Source: Penicillium oxalicum (lineage: Eukaryota > Ascomycota > Eurotiomycetes > Eurotiales > Aspergillaceae). Taken from it: DNA of 64,000 nucleotides. The notes under the pieces are model-generated. The model made no database searches, was not told the origin of the DNA, and saw nothing but the letters and a program-made list of their open reading frames with translations. Both the position numbers and the translations under genes were made by a program. Positions 46,471-58,789 of the stretch are shown here, piece after piece (position 1 is the first letter of the stretch; each line of letters begins with the position of its first letter). The stretch is taken from assembly GCF_001723175.1 (NCBI RefSeq), contig NC_064654.1:2666001-2730000 (forward strand), read 5' to 3'.

Positions 46471-48047
46471 ATGTCAGACCCCAATAATCCCAACATTGAA
46501 CTGAGAACCACTCCCCAGTGGTCACTCTACCGACGTGAAGCCTTTTGGAATACCAACCACGGCCAATATCCGCCCTTTAACACGGGTAACGTGCAATCTC
46601 CCCATACTCTGAGGAAGAAAACGAAATGACTGATTTTTATCTGGTTTTTCATAGATCCAATCGAAGTTGAAAAGCTTGCCAAAGAAAAACTGTCTCAAGG
46701 AGGATGGTACGACTGCTCGGAGAAAATGCAAATCACAACTGTTCTTCCACCGGTCCTGACTGACCGGAAACCTACCCGACCATTACATCCAGGTACTATT
46801 CTTCATGCAACGCAGGACTCTCATGGACCCATTTGGCCAACCGTCAGGCATTCTACCGCCATCGGATCATCCCTCGTACCCTCGTAGACACCAACCAGAG
46901 AGACACGGCCTGTGAAATCTTCGGTCACAAAGTTGGTGCCCCCATTGGATTCGCTCCCATCGGCATTAATCGCATCTATCACCCAACCGGAGAGCTCTCC
47001 GTGGCAAAAGTCGCAGAGGAACTCAATCTCCCTTACTGCCTTTCCTCCGCTGGAAGTTACAGTATTGAAGACGTCGGCAAGGCCAATGGAAACGGACCCA
47101 GATTCTTCCAGCTTTATCAGAGTCATGACGACGAATTAGCCATCTCGCTCATGCAACGAGCTTGGAACTCTGGGTACGATGCTTGTATGTTGACGACAGA
47201 TACCTGGTCGCTCGGTTGGCGTCATAATGATGTATTCACGGGAAACTACGCCTTCTATCACGACCATGGCGCCGGGGATATCGCATTGCAGGATCCGGTG
47301 TTCCTTAGACGGCTGGAAGAAGCGGGAATTGATCCAAAGAAGAACCCCAAAGAGGCCGGTGCGAAGTGGATCGATGAGCACATCTGGCACGGCCGAGCTC
47401 ATACTTGGGAAAAGGTCAAGTGGACGATGGCGCAGTGGAAGAGGATCAGTGGCGGCAGACCATTCTGTCTGAAGGGAATTCTCGATGTCAACGCAGCAAA
47501 GAAGTGCGTCGAAATGTGAGTGAAGTGGTTATCATTCTTAGATCCAATGATTTCACGCTGATGTTGTGACCCAGGGGAATTGACGGTATTGTGGTAACGA
47601 ACCATGCTGGCCGCCAAGTCGACGGTGCTATTGCTAGTTTGGATGCCCTCGAGAAAATTGTCGACGCGGTAGGCGATAGAATATATGTGAGCCTTTCATT
47701 TCTCACCCTTCAGCCCCCTAATGTTGATGCCCTGCCGGGTATCCAAGAATCATTCTCTTTCTGACTTTGAAGCTCAGGTCATGTTTGACTCTGGAGTGCG
47801 AACTGCAGCCGACGCCTTCAAGGCTCTTGCACTGGGAGCCAAATTCGTCTTCCTGGGCCGCCTTTGGGTCTGGGGCCTCGGCATCGCCGGTGAGCATGGT
47901 GTTCGCCATGTCATGAAAAGTTTCCTGGCCGAGTTTGACCTGCTTATGGAGGAGGCGGGATTCCAAAGCATTGATCAGATTGATCGCACGGCTATTGACA
48001 GTTTACCTAATGCGGCGAACCTGATCGCCTCTCATGCGGGCATATAG
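46471..48047 (+). CDS. FMN-dependent alpha-hydroxy acid dehydrogenase, lactate 2-monooxygenase-like
   Basis: Exons 46471..46585, 46655..46706, 46793..47515, 47575..47686 and 47778..48047, giving 423 aa. The TIM-barrel flavoprotein motifs are present: APIGFAPIGINRIYHPTGEL, LPYCLSSAGSYSIEDV, FFQLYQSHDDE and FCLKGI. The catalytic NHAGRQVDGA (H307, R310) and the FMN-phosphate loop FDSGVRTAADAFKALALGAKFVFLGR follow. This family oxidises L-2-hydroxy acids; the insertion around FTGNYAFYHDHGAGDIALQDP and overall length resemble lactate 2-monooxygenase rather than cytochrome b2 (no heme domain). Whether it is an oxidase, monooxygenase or dehydrogenase cannot be settled by sequence alone. Likely soluble; no clear targeting peptide or PTS1. 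Confidence 0.9.
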
Positions 48048-48516
48048 ATCGACTGCCTATTTCATAGGGCGTCCAAGTATATCAAGGATGGGCATGACCT
48101 GAAAATCCAATGGAATTCATTTGATATCAATGAGCTGGGACTACATCAATGCGAAATTTCCAAATATGGACGTGCGTGGGGTATGTCAAAGTGTCCCGTT
48201 TTCAAACAATCACGATGCCTTACCCTTTCATCAGATCTATGCAGTCTAGAAAAATGTATTTAGCCATCTAAGAAAGTCCGAAGGAGAAGCAGGCTAGAGG
48301 AATAGAGCAGTCCATATTCAGTCCCGCGTGAGGGGAACTACGTAGTTTAGTGGGAAACAAAGTCAAGCCAGTAATGCGGGGTATGAGGGGAAGGCGGTTG
48401 CGTCAGGTTGGACCCCAAAGTTGTTCTCGATCAACCCGAAGCGAACCGGAATAGGTAGGAACCTGTGTGGTTGGATTCGGTCATTTGGTACCTTGAATAA
48501 CAGCTGAGCTTCAATC
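48048..48516. other. intergenic between two plus-strand genes
   Basis: 3' UTR of the flavoenzyme and promoter of the HRI1 homologue. No other feature seen. Confidence 0.5.
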
Positions 48517-49373
48517 ATGTCTGCTACTGGCAATCCCACCACCTCTACATGTCGCTTCTCGACACGCGTCTCCTTACGATGGCCGCCCGAACCGGCACAT
48601 GAAACCACCGACACAATCGTCATGTCTGTACAGGACTGGTTCCTTGATCTGCGAATCGATAAGGAGACTGGTGAGATCGACTGGGCTATTGCAGGCCAGC
48701 GACTAGTCGAAAGCGAAGAGCCCCGTACGTCTTCTTCATCACCTACTCATCAGTCGTTAATCCCTAGCCATGAACTACTGACTCACATCCTTGGGTAGTG
48801 AGGATAACATTTACCCATGAGATCGATTCGCATAATGCATTCGACAGTGTGGACAGTGGCACATTCGTCACGTTGCCCAACGGCGATGATCTCGAAACGG
48901 GATCGATGCCTCGTCCTGATCTTCCAGGAGCTCCGGAGACCGAGTATGAAGAAGTATGGCGGGAATTGCCTTTTACACCGGGGCCCAAAGGAGCTCCGAA
49001 GGAGATTGCGTGGGTGCTCGAATCCGAGGACGGCGACCAAGACACGGAGGGAGAGTTTGCCGTCACCAAGACTTTTCTCGGCCGGCTCTGGGGCACATAT
49101 CTGGCCCTGGAGCAGGCTCAGGTTCACACGAGGCGGAAAGATTCCTCCGGCGAATGGACCGTGAAGAAGACAGGTACCGAGGTCAGCGCCCGAAGAGAGG
49201 AATGGAGCTCCGGGTGGGAGGATCGCTACGTGATCGGGGGAAGCGGACCGAGTCTTCTCTCCATGAAGAGTGGCTTTGATGTTGATGATGGCAAACCTCG
49301 CTGGTCAAAGCCAGGGGAGAAGGTGAACCTTCAAGGTAGATCCTACATTGTGCGAGCATTCGAGGAGAATTAA
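48517..49373 (+). CDS. HRI1 family protein
   Basis: Exons 48517..48724 and 48799..49373, 260 aa, split after codon 69. The N-terminal half has STRVSLRWPPEPAHETTDTIVMSV and WFLDLRIDKETGEIDWAIAG. The second half has FVTLPNGDDLETGSMPRP, EYEEVWREL and a final FLGRLWGTYLALEQ with ARREEWSSGWEDRY. These conserved blocks and the two-barrel length match fungal homologues of yeast Hri1, a small protein reported to bind the casein kinase Hrr25. Biochemical function is unknown. Start at 48517 gives MSATGNPTTST; no better upstream ATG. Confidence 0.85.
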
Positions 49374-50815
49374 AAGAAACTCATCGAACATGCAGTCCGA
49401 TTATGGCATCGCGACCTGTTCCATGTCTCTCATTTTCAAAAGGTTTCTGCAGAAACTCAGCATCTTTTTCCCCAGATATCTTTAGTAGACTCCCGTCCAG
49501 AGGACCATCTTGGATCGCCATTACTTATGTGCATGGTCCTTGATCGACTGCGTGTCGTGCTTGTCTCTCCATAATTGACTCTCAATCAGAGCTGCAACTC
49601 CCGCTTCCCATTTGGCAGCGCGCCCCACACAAGCTGCGGCAGAATACCCATTGCTACTCCAAACACAGTAAGCGGTCAACCAATATCCCACAGCCTCGCA
49701 TTTTCTTTTGACACGCGACTGCGAAATCCTCTTCTCTTCTTCTCTCCAAGCGCCGTCCCTGCCAATGCTGCGTTTCTTTGCTACACACGACAGCTGGAGC
49801 TCCATGTTCCCTGTCCTCGGCTGTTCTGGGCCTCGTCCCAGCCCGAGACCTTTTGCAAATGAGAAATTCGGAGGAATCTTCAATTACCCCAACCCACCCT
49901 CTCTTGGCTTTGGCCAAGTCCGAGGGTCGGTACTGCCCGCGAGGGCCTGGTGTGACCTATTCGACACACCTGCATTCGGCATCAGAAACATCGGGGGACC
50001 CGTCTCGGTTTTGTTTTCCGTCTTCTCTCCTTCGGGGGAGGTTGAGGGGGAGCTGCTGGCGACGATACCCCATGGGAGAGTCGGTGCGGAGATTGTGTGT
50101 GATGACACTTTAGTGCAATACGCAGCATACTATGCTCTTCTTGCTCGTTCTTTTCTCTGCTTCGGTGGGGAGTAAGGATGCGTTGAGGAGAGCGGTATCA
50201 TTCGATTCCGATCATTCTGGCGGGGACGGCGCTTCACTTTTTTTTCTCCTCAGGTAAGTGTTTTTTTTGTCTCTATACCATTCACTCCCATTGCTGCATT
50301 TGCACGGGGAGTGGGACTGGAAAGGATTTTTTTGGTGACCTTGCTAATTTGTGGGGTCGGGGGGCCTTGCTGGGTCGGGCTGGTTTAGGTCTTTCAGGCG
50401 GGGAGGATTTCTGGTGACGCGAGTCTTGTTAACTCCTGACAGAAATGCCACTCGTGGTTCTTGTTCACACAGGTCACGTTGTCTCGATGTGCAGTCAAAC
50501 TCTACGAGTCGATCTGAACATAGCTCTCTTTTCTCAATACCATTGACATCTCCATTTTATTCCAATTCTTAATCAGGTATTTTAAGTGAATTCTCTACAT
50601 GACGTTTCTCAAGTAATCGGTGGAGAGACACGCGGATGAAGTGGTAATATAGAATTGTAATAAATTGTGGTGATCCCTTCTATTCGTGGGGCATATTGCA
50701 AGTGAAGTCAAAAACAAATAACAAAAACATTCAACAAGTCATTGCCCCTCAGTGCTCGCGGGATCTCCATTATCGTAGGGGAATCATTTTAAGTGGTGGC
50801 CAAAGTTGAAGTTGT
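49374..50815. other. convergent intergenic region
   Basis: Between the stops of the HRI1 homologue (+) and PCNA (-). A 155-codon ORF at 49708-50175 has no recognisable domain. No gene supported. Confidence 0.45.
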
Positions 50816-51873
50816 TTATTCCTCGTCGCCAATCTGTTCATCCTCGGTGATTAGTAACGGTGGCTCAATTCCGACCAAGAGGGGGGTTTCGTGACGAACC
50901 TTGGGGGCGAGGTAGAAGCGCAGGTGACCGCTGCCAAGAGGGTACTCCACGAGGAGAGGCACCTCCTGAGACAAATTCAGCCTTACGGATGTGGACAAGT
51001 TGGAAGCCTTGCAGAAGTTGACAAGGTACTTGAGAGAGAAGGTCAAAGCAACGGGCTCGGAAAGGTCAATGGACACATTCTGCTCGGGCTTCTCGACATT
51101 GGTGTGTTGGCGAATGGTGACTGAGCCGTTTCCAATGTCACCAGAGCAGGAGAACTTGACGCCTTCCTTGCTAGCCTCGATAACGACTACCGGCGAAAGA
51201 GGAGTTAGTTCAGATAACCCCCCACACGACATTCTCGTCCAGGAAATTCTGCTTACCAGACTCAGAGAGAGCGTTCAGATCGCGGCAAATACGCTGGAAC
51301 TCCGCTGAAGGCATCTCAACGACAGCGGCATATTCTGTCTCGGGAATGGCCAGGTGCTCTTGGTCAATATCCATGAGCTTAATATCGTACTCGCTGAGAC
51401 GATCAGTCTCGGCGCTCTCAAACATCAAATTAATAACATCGGGCGAGTCTTCGGCCTTCAATGTCAGGATGTCTTCCATCTGAGCAGCGCGCAGGACCTT
51501 CGTGAGCGAGACCAAGTTGATACCGAGAGCGACGTTGCGGTCGCAACGGTAGGGAGAGAAGCCCTCAGCACGCAGAAGCATTGAGACCAGAGCAACGTGC
51601 GAGTTATCCATGGCCTGAAGCGCGATACCGGAGTCATTGCAGTCGAAGTTGCAGTCCTGAACGAGATCCTTAATAGCGTCGACGACCTATCGAGGATAGA
51701 TGTGAGTTCATGGTTCCAAGTGAGGACAGTCGGGAGAGTTGATTGAGGAAGGGGGTCGACTTACGCGCTTCAAGAGAGAAGCCTGTTCCAATCGTGCCTC
51801 AAACACTGAATCATCGCCATTTCACATTAGCTTGATCGTCATTTCGGTCGGTGGTTCGGCTCGCGGACTTACT
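50816..51873 (-). CDS. proliferating cell nuclear antigen (PCNA, sliding clamp)
   Basis: Complement of exons 51873 (last base of the leader exon), 51805..51765, 51686..51257, 51186..50900 and 50833..50816, giving exactly 258 aa, the universal PCNA length. The start codon is split: A at 51873, TG at 51805-51804. Landmarks are [38 protein letters not shown], the interdomain connector [29 protein letters not shown] and [30 protein letters not shown] forms the trimeric clamp tethering polymerases delta and epsilon. The last intron (50834-50899, 66 bp) is open in frame; without splicing the tail would gain 22 residues absent from PCNAs. The last exon codes only IGDEE. Confidence 0.96.
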
Positions 51874-52688
51874 GTTTCGATGTGGGGTGGCTGTGGTTGT
51901 GAGAGTTGAAGATGAGCAGAAATTGGAGTGTGGGAAAGACTGAGCAAGTAGAATGACTTGAACACTAATTAAAAGGATGAAGTCGTAGCGGGGTGAGAAG
52001 GAGGGAGATTTTTAAGGTGAGGGTAGCTGTGACGGAGGCAGAAAGAAGTCGCGCGGACTGGTTCTCTCAGGCGAGATCGCGTTCGAGGGTTAGTGGGGAA
52101 ACACGCGCGAGCGCGTTTGGCGATATGTCCTGTTCGGGCTAGCGCCGCTGGTGCCCAAGGCTGCAAGGTGTCGGTGTTCCTCCGTGAGAACGAGGAGTAA
52201 GCTCCCAGCAGTCCCACGGTGCAACAAAAGGGATGAATTTACGGGGGCTCCTTAGCCTAGGAATGATAGGTACGAGAGAGAAAAGTTACGACAAAAACTC
52301 AAGTAGAAACTATGGTACAAAAAATGGTCGAGGGATAGAGCAGGAGCTTCTGCGCTTCTAAAAGATGAGGGTAAATGAGACATCATTCTCAAGTCGCCGG
52401 CAACACCAGAGGAAAAAAAAACGGCACACTGAGTGATGCTGGAAGACAAGTTGGCCATCGAGGGCTGCGCAAAGGAAAATGATGGAGGGATATGCAAGGC
52501 CTAGAAAAGCACCATGTTCGCCGGATCCTTGTAGAAGAAAATCATGGGTATCATGTCAGCAAAGCACGGTAGATGGAACTCGATACCCGTGGTTTGCATC
52601 TGCGCAACAGATGAGATAAAAGCAAATGAAGGGAAGAGACGAAGTGAGTGAATGTGTGAGAGGTGCACGAATTCCAGCGTGATAACCA
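51874..52688. promoter_or_regulatory. PCNA leader and promoter; 3' end of the vezatin-like gene
   Basis: CG-rich box at 52099-52123 contains CACGCGCGAGCGCG followed by TTTGGCGA, resembling clustered MBF (CGCG core) and E2F-type sites about 230 bp upstream of the start. No other gene supported; exact transcription start unknown. Confidence 0.4.
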
Positions 52689-54764
52689 CTAAATACTAGT
52701 CACTCGTTTGGAGGCGCCATTGCGAGGTCTTTGTTGAATGACCATCTCTAGCTCCTTGAGCATGTTGGTCTTCGCGTTGGCCTTTTCTTGGACAACCGCC
52801 TTCTGTGCGCGAGCTTCTCGGACACGGGCCAGCCGCTCATCCCGAGTCAATGAGGCCCTCTTGTTCCTGGATGCGGGCAAGACGACGGCCTCGAAGATCT
52901 CTTCGTCATCAAAACTATGCGTCAAGTCGGGGCGCTCACCATTCAGCGCCTTCAGCGCATCGGTGGGACTGCCCTCCACAGCGGTTGTGCCCCCAAGACT
53001 CGGTGTTGGGGACAGAGGGAAAGCCATGCTCGACGGCCTTGACAGCTCTGCAATGCTGAGCCGGTCGGTGCTGTTGACAAAGGCAGCTTTTCCGAGTTCC
53101 CATTCTTGGAGTAAGGCCTTGATGTCGCTGCCAATCGAATCGTATTGCGCCAAGAGGCTCGCCTCAAATTCACCCCCGTCGGATTTGTCCATTTTGGCAT
53201 TGGACTCCTCACTGACGATGTGCATTTTGGCATGTAAGGCACGCACGCCTTGCGATAAGGAGTTGAGCCGCCGAAATTGCGCGCGCATACGCTCCTTGCT
53301 TGGGGAGGCCGATGGCAGCGGAGAGGGCGGGATGAGATCCCCTGCAAAAAATCAGCATCGTGCACTCCGGATGCGCTCGGAACTTGGCGAGAAACACGGT
53401 ACTCACGATCTTCCTCGTTGAGAATGTTGGTCATCTTGGTCATGCTGGATCCCGTGACTGCCGCAAGCTCGCGCATCTCTTCCACAGCTGAATTCCACCG
53501 CGCAATATCAGAGCCCCCTCCGTCAGCGCTCAGGGCGAGCAGACAGCACAGAACACTTTTTCGCACAGTGTACAACTTTCCGAACGAGTCACGTAAAGAG
53601 CGCAAAGAACAGGGGTCATCCAGCGATTCTTGTGAGATTGTAGCTTCTATAGATGCTAGGTCCTCTAGCGCAAGGTCGTAGATGTCATAATATTTGGCGA
53701 GGTTGGCCTCGTCGGTCAACGGTCGCAACGTGTTCTGGGATTGGATGTAGCGTCCTAACATGGATGAAAAGCATTCGGACACTGCTTTTCGAAGTCGCAG
53801 GCATCGCCGAATTTGAACTTGATCTTCGAGGCGACTGATCGGTGGGAGCGGCGTGCTTCTAGAGAGTCATGTCAATGGTCATTCTGTATACGAAGTGTGT
53901 GAGGGTCAGCTCACATTCGGTAGCCTCTAGAGACCAGCTCGACCTCCTGGATGAAAACCACCGAGGCCGATGCGGCGGAATCAAACCCCTGCGCGTTTCT
54001 CACAAATGCCCCGGCCGCCTCGACTGCTTGATGTCGCAAGTATTTCAACCATTGTCGCTTGGCGAAGGCGTAGAAGAAGACTCCCAGTACTGGGACCAAG
54101 ATCAAAAGAATTCCGAATCTCCGCAAATTGAGCCCCGATCCGGTTTTCGACCGCCCCCAATGCAGTAGCCAGACGATTGAGAAGGATGTGGAGGCGGTGA
54201 CTACAGCGCCCTGCACGCCAAAAGTGGTTGAGAGTGACGGAAGTTCTGCGGGTTGGGACGTCGTAAGCACGTCGGCGGCGGAGGTGTAGGAGGGCGCACT
54301 GTGCTCATTCAAGAGCTGCGAGGCGACGATGACGTAGCCAAACTGTTCCAGGAAACGCTCGTTATCCCCTCGGGCGATGCGCGCATTTAGAGCAGTCTGC
54401 AGCTCGTGCAAGTTAGCGACATTCAAACCGATAGACAACTGGCAAATTGCGCATACCGAGCAGGCAGAATAAAGCTTCTCGACCAGAGCTCCGTGGGACG
54501 AGCTGCGAAGGTCCAGAGGCTTCGGGAGCTTGTTGCGGACTCTCTTCTGGAAGCGAGATGCTCCACGAGGCGCAAAATCAGAGGTCGGGACATCGTGATC
54601 GCTATCACTGTGCATTTCATCGGCCGTCCATGTCTCCTCGCCGCCGATTCCTAGTAACCACAAGAACGTCAGTCTGGCGGGCTCGCGTCTTCACGCAGAC
54701 ACTGGCGACACGGACCTTGGAGGTAATCGTCCAGAGGTGAATCTTTAGGCACAAGGGACTCCAT
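52689..54764 (-). CDS. vezatin/Inp2-like membrane protein with myosin-binding domain
   Basis: Complement of exons 54764..54716, 54650..53915, 53858..53407 and 53341..52689, 629 aa with consistent phases. The N-terminus (ESLVPKDSPLDDYLQGIGGEETW) is acidic. FLEQFGYVIVASQLLNEH follows. Two membrane helices are near residues 160-180 (GAVVTASTSFSIVWLLHW) and 194-212 (FGILLILVPVLGVFFYAF). Helical, charged sequence extends to a C-terminal coiled coil (LTRDERLARVREARAQKAVVQEKANAK). This matches the fungal group carrying the vezatin / peroxisomal myosin-binding domain, to which yeast Inp2, the Myo2 receptor on peroxisomes, belongs. A role in organelle inheritance is an inference. The first donor GTCCGT is weak, so the first 16 residues are less certain. 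Confidence 0.78.
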
Positions 54765-56491
54765 GGCCGCGGATCATTCCGGTGACCGACGCAAAGAATG
54801 AAAGGTGGAGGCGGTGGGCTGGTCGCAATGGTGATCCGCGAAAGAGGGGAGGGGTGGGAGCGAGTTTGGCGGAACCGGTGTTAAAGAGTCGGCCGCATGC
54901 CCATGGACATATCGCGGAGAATGGTGGTGATGGTATAGTCAGGCTGCACTACTCAATGGAAATATGTGTGAAGCTCAAGCAGGTTACGTGGAAAGTTGGA
55001 ATACCGAAGAAGGGAGCTTGGATCGCGGGCCACGTTGACTATCTGGGGAAAGGAGAAGTCACGAGAGGTTTAATTTGTCCAAGTCGGATCCTTTCATCAA
55101 AAAGAGACCGGCTGACCCACACGACGATTCGCCTCCTTTTTTGCTTATCGCGAATCTGGGCGAGCCGAGGCCATAGATTGCTAAGCTAATTCACTGGTAT
55201 TGTACGGCTTAATGAATCATAGGCGCGTGGCCCCATTCACTTCCAGCAAGTGGTCAGAATGGACGGGTCAACAGAGCCCCAAGCATAATAAATCAAACTA
55301 CATGGCTACGTACACTCTGGAAAGGCTCAGACGAGCCTCCACACTGTCCTGTATCATTTGTAGAGGGGATACAGAAATACTACCATGAACGAGGACGCTG
55401 ATCATCTTAACGATCCGTGAAACTGCCACCATTGGCTTTACAATCACACTACTGCGTCAAGTGCTTTAGGCTGTACCTTTAGGTGTACATCCTATACAAT
55501 TGAACTGTGCCCTGTCGGTATCCATGTATGTAATGATAGTGTGCATGTACCTATGGAAATATGTACTGTAGTGAAGGTGTTCGGTGCGTGGTACCTAGGA
55601 TGGGTATTGTACTTTACCGTTGAGTTACTAGTTCTGTACTTCCTACTTAATTACGGGCCTCAAGTCTGGGATGGTGCTGTAACGGGCCGCTTAGCAATGT
55701 TGACATTGTTTCATATATCGCTCACTATCCAGGCAGGGGGAAAGTGGCCAGCTAGGCTGTGCGGACTAGAGACCGAGACAGTGGCTATATTGGCTAGTGC
55801 CCTTTTCAAGTGTGGAGATTCCAGTCGACTCAATCACTACAGTGCAACTTGAACACAACCCACAGATTTTGGTAAATTAGACTTGAGCCAAGGTCCAAGG
55901 CGAGTGGCCCGAACTGGTTTGAATCGGGGCCACCGATGCAGGGGCGTGTAAGTGTGGATGGGGCTGCATCAGATCGTGGCAGCGTGCACAATAATAATAC
56001 TTGCCGGCCTATTTCTAGTTACTGCCAGTCCTGTTTAAGATTAGCGGGTCAGTCACGTACTGGGGGCGAAGATTTGTACTGTATTTATCATGCCTCAGGT
56101 GTCCAAGTCAAATGGGTACCGTACCTGGGTCGTACTTTGCCCGTTATGGTAAATCTGGTTGCCCGGGACAACGTATCCGCCAAATGCTGGGGTGTGCTAA
56201 TTAGAGACACGCGATGGCAGGTGCGAGGGTCTATAGATCATAGTCTTCAGTTATCGTCACCCCGCATTCCTCACGTTCGGCGTGATTTCCTGATTGCGAG
56301 AACATACGCGTGGCAATCACCAAACCATACATTGCAGCCAGGGCACACACCGCCTACCCTCAGACTTACAGACTGCAAGAAAGCGGTTCACCACTCTGTT
56401 ATTTGCAAACTCGCATCTGGGAATCTGTTGTGCTCGCTGACTGAACAACACTCAATCATAACTTCAGGCGAAACTTTGCCAACATCAAAGG
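54765..56491. other. divergent intergenic region
   Basis: 1.7 kb between the vezatin-like gene (-) and the Sha1-like gene (+). Many GTAC/CCTA-rich short words occur around 55450-55650. No gene supported. Confidence 0.45.
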
Positions 56492-58789
56492 ATGTTAGGC
56501 TTCAGGGATGAGGGTTTCACGCCCTGTCCTTCCCGATCTCGCGCGTCACGGCCAAGTGAAGGTCAAGAATCCAGCTTCTTCAACATATTCCTAGATGAGC
56601 AGGCCTCTGGAGATGATACAGAAAATTTGGAGTTTACTACGGAAATCCAGGGCTCGACACTAATTGAGACACGCCCTCGACGCAGCACTCGCTCCATGCT
56701 AGTGGATAACCGGGGCAACGTGGACAAAGTTGGTGTTCACCCTGCCATCGAAGTTGGTTGTCACAAACGTAAGATTTCCAGCGCGGAATCTCGTGACATC
56801 TCCCATCCTAGACCATCGTTGCTCGCTCAGCCCGCTCAAAGGTTCCGGAAAAATGTCGATCGTGGCTTGAAAACCTCGTCACAAACAACGCTGCCGAAAA
56901 CGAACAGTCGATCTGTCCCTCGGGCAGCCGACGTTCATCCCATCGACCCACCTAACTCTACATCTCTGCATTCGGGATATCCTTGCTTCAGCAACAGTCC
57001 CAAGCCTTCGAGACAGGGGAATATCAGTCGCGGAAGGCATCCAGTCCCACCAACAACCCAGGCGCCACGTGTATTGGGAGACTCATCCAGTCTTCCCAAG
57101 ATGTCTGTTACGAAGTCACCCGCTCAGGCTGTGGGAAAACTTCGATCCCGTGGCAGTGAGTCCGACGGAAAGAAGAAACGAGTCCCAAAGCCTTCAGCCG
57201 TGCTCGTGCCCAAGCTTCCTCTGCAGCCAAGCACAAAAATTACACAGCAACCTGCAACTGCGGTAGATATTCCCGGCAGAAATGGTGGGAAGGAAAACAT
57301 CCCACCCGGTGCCCTTCTTGAAGAAATGGAGGAAAAGCGTCTTTTCTCCATTCAGGCAAAGCCGAGGCGTTTGGATACCGCTGCACCGACAGCTATGAGA
57401 CCGCGCACTACGAAGGTTGTGGAGAAGACTCTGCCTATGGTTCAGTCTCTGGCCGTAGGAGGGGAAACCCCACGATCGATTGAATCCGTTGGCGTTGAGC
57501 ATGTGTCTATGCGTGCGCTGTCTTCTTCAATCACCTCTGACAGACCTCAGCCGTGGGTTCTTCGGGGTGCTTCCTCGTCCTTGGATGCTCGTGCGAATGC
57601 AGTGCTATGGAATTGCCAGGGAAAAGCAAGCAGCACGAATGCCGAGTCTTGTCGCCCTACTCGGACCAAAAGCCTGTCGACCCCGACTGCTTGTGAAGAA
57701 GTTTTATTTTCTCGACAGGAGACTGTCATTACGCAATTACTTAACTCTCTCTTCCAACCTGCAACTAAGGGCTCGGACACTGCAAGCGTTGACAAGCTTC
57801 CACAAATCGATGACGGAAAATCCTACATATCTCGAGAACTGCAAGGATACAACTATGCAATCCAAAATCTCGCTGTCGATCTCAGGGACGGAGTACGACT
57901 GACTAGGCTCGTCGAGATACTTTTATTCACATCGACACGCAGACACCCCCTTGCCTGCGTCAAACTCGGGACTTTTGCGACACTGCAGGATATGCTCGCA
58001 AATTCACTCTCTAAGCGACTGCGGTTTCCTTGTATTAGTCGGTCTGCAAAGCTTCATAATGTTCGGATCGCACTTTCAGCTCTGCGATCAGCTCGGATTG
58101 CCACGCCAGTGATGAAGGATTTACGGGCAGATGATATTGTTGATGGCTTCAAGGAGAAGACCATTGCGCTGCTCTGGGCTTTAATCAACCCGTGGGGCCT
58201 TGCAAATCTTCTTGACCTGCAAGATCTTCGCACGGAGATCGGTCGCCTCGAACGCAAGGCTGTTTTGAATGAAGGGCCATGCCTCACCCCGAAGGTTTCT
58301 CTTGATGAACTTGACCCTCCCAAGCTCCTTGGACGGTGGGCCATGATCCTGGCAGCCACTGAAGGGTTGGAGGTCGGAGATACGGTCACCAGCCTCCCTG
58401 AGGGCCAGGTCTACGAGAGAATTCTTGTCGAATACGAGCCATTCGTCGTGAACAAGGAATTTCCCGGAGGCAATTACGAGGCGAAAAGCTCGGACTCGAT
58501 GCATCTCGCATCTCGAGCACAACTTTTGGGCTGCAGTCCCCATCTAGGTGAGCCACATTTGTTTTTCACTAGTGACAGACCTTTCAACTAACGGCGACGG
58601 TTCTATCTAGCACGTCTCATCACCCAAGTTGAAGCCAGAGTTTATCCTGGCAATGCCGACCTGACGATTGGCACACTTGCGTTTCTGTGCTCGCGGCTCC
58701 TCTCGGCTTCGAAACGAGGTCGAGCGGCGGCAGTCATCCAAAAGTCTTGGAGAGCCCATGTGGTGAAGCGTGATAGGAATCAACAATAA
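56492..58789 (+). CDS. Asp/Sha1-like spindle protein with calponin-homology domain and IQ motif
   Basis: Exons 56492..58547 and 58611..58789, giving 744 aa. Residues 1-440 are basic, Ser/Pro-rich and contain a KEN box (GGKENIPP, about residue 268). A calponin-homology domain of the ASPM type spans about 447-580: YNYAIQNLAVDLRDGVRLTRLVEIL, LHNVRIALSAL, ADDIVDGFKEKTIALLWALI. After the intron comes a single clear IQ motif, AAVIQKSWRAHVVKR (about 724-739), then the stop. In animals Asp/ASPM works at spindle poles; A. fumigatus annotations call this group calmodulin-binding protein Sha1. With one IQ motif it is far shorter than ASPM. Start ATG 56492 lies just after a plausible leader. Confidence 0.85.

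Noticed and set aside
49708..50175. 155-codon plus-strand ORF between HRI1 and PCNA
   Set aside because: No domain; several overlapping ORFs in other frames, typical of a GC-rich 3' region rather than a gene.
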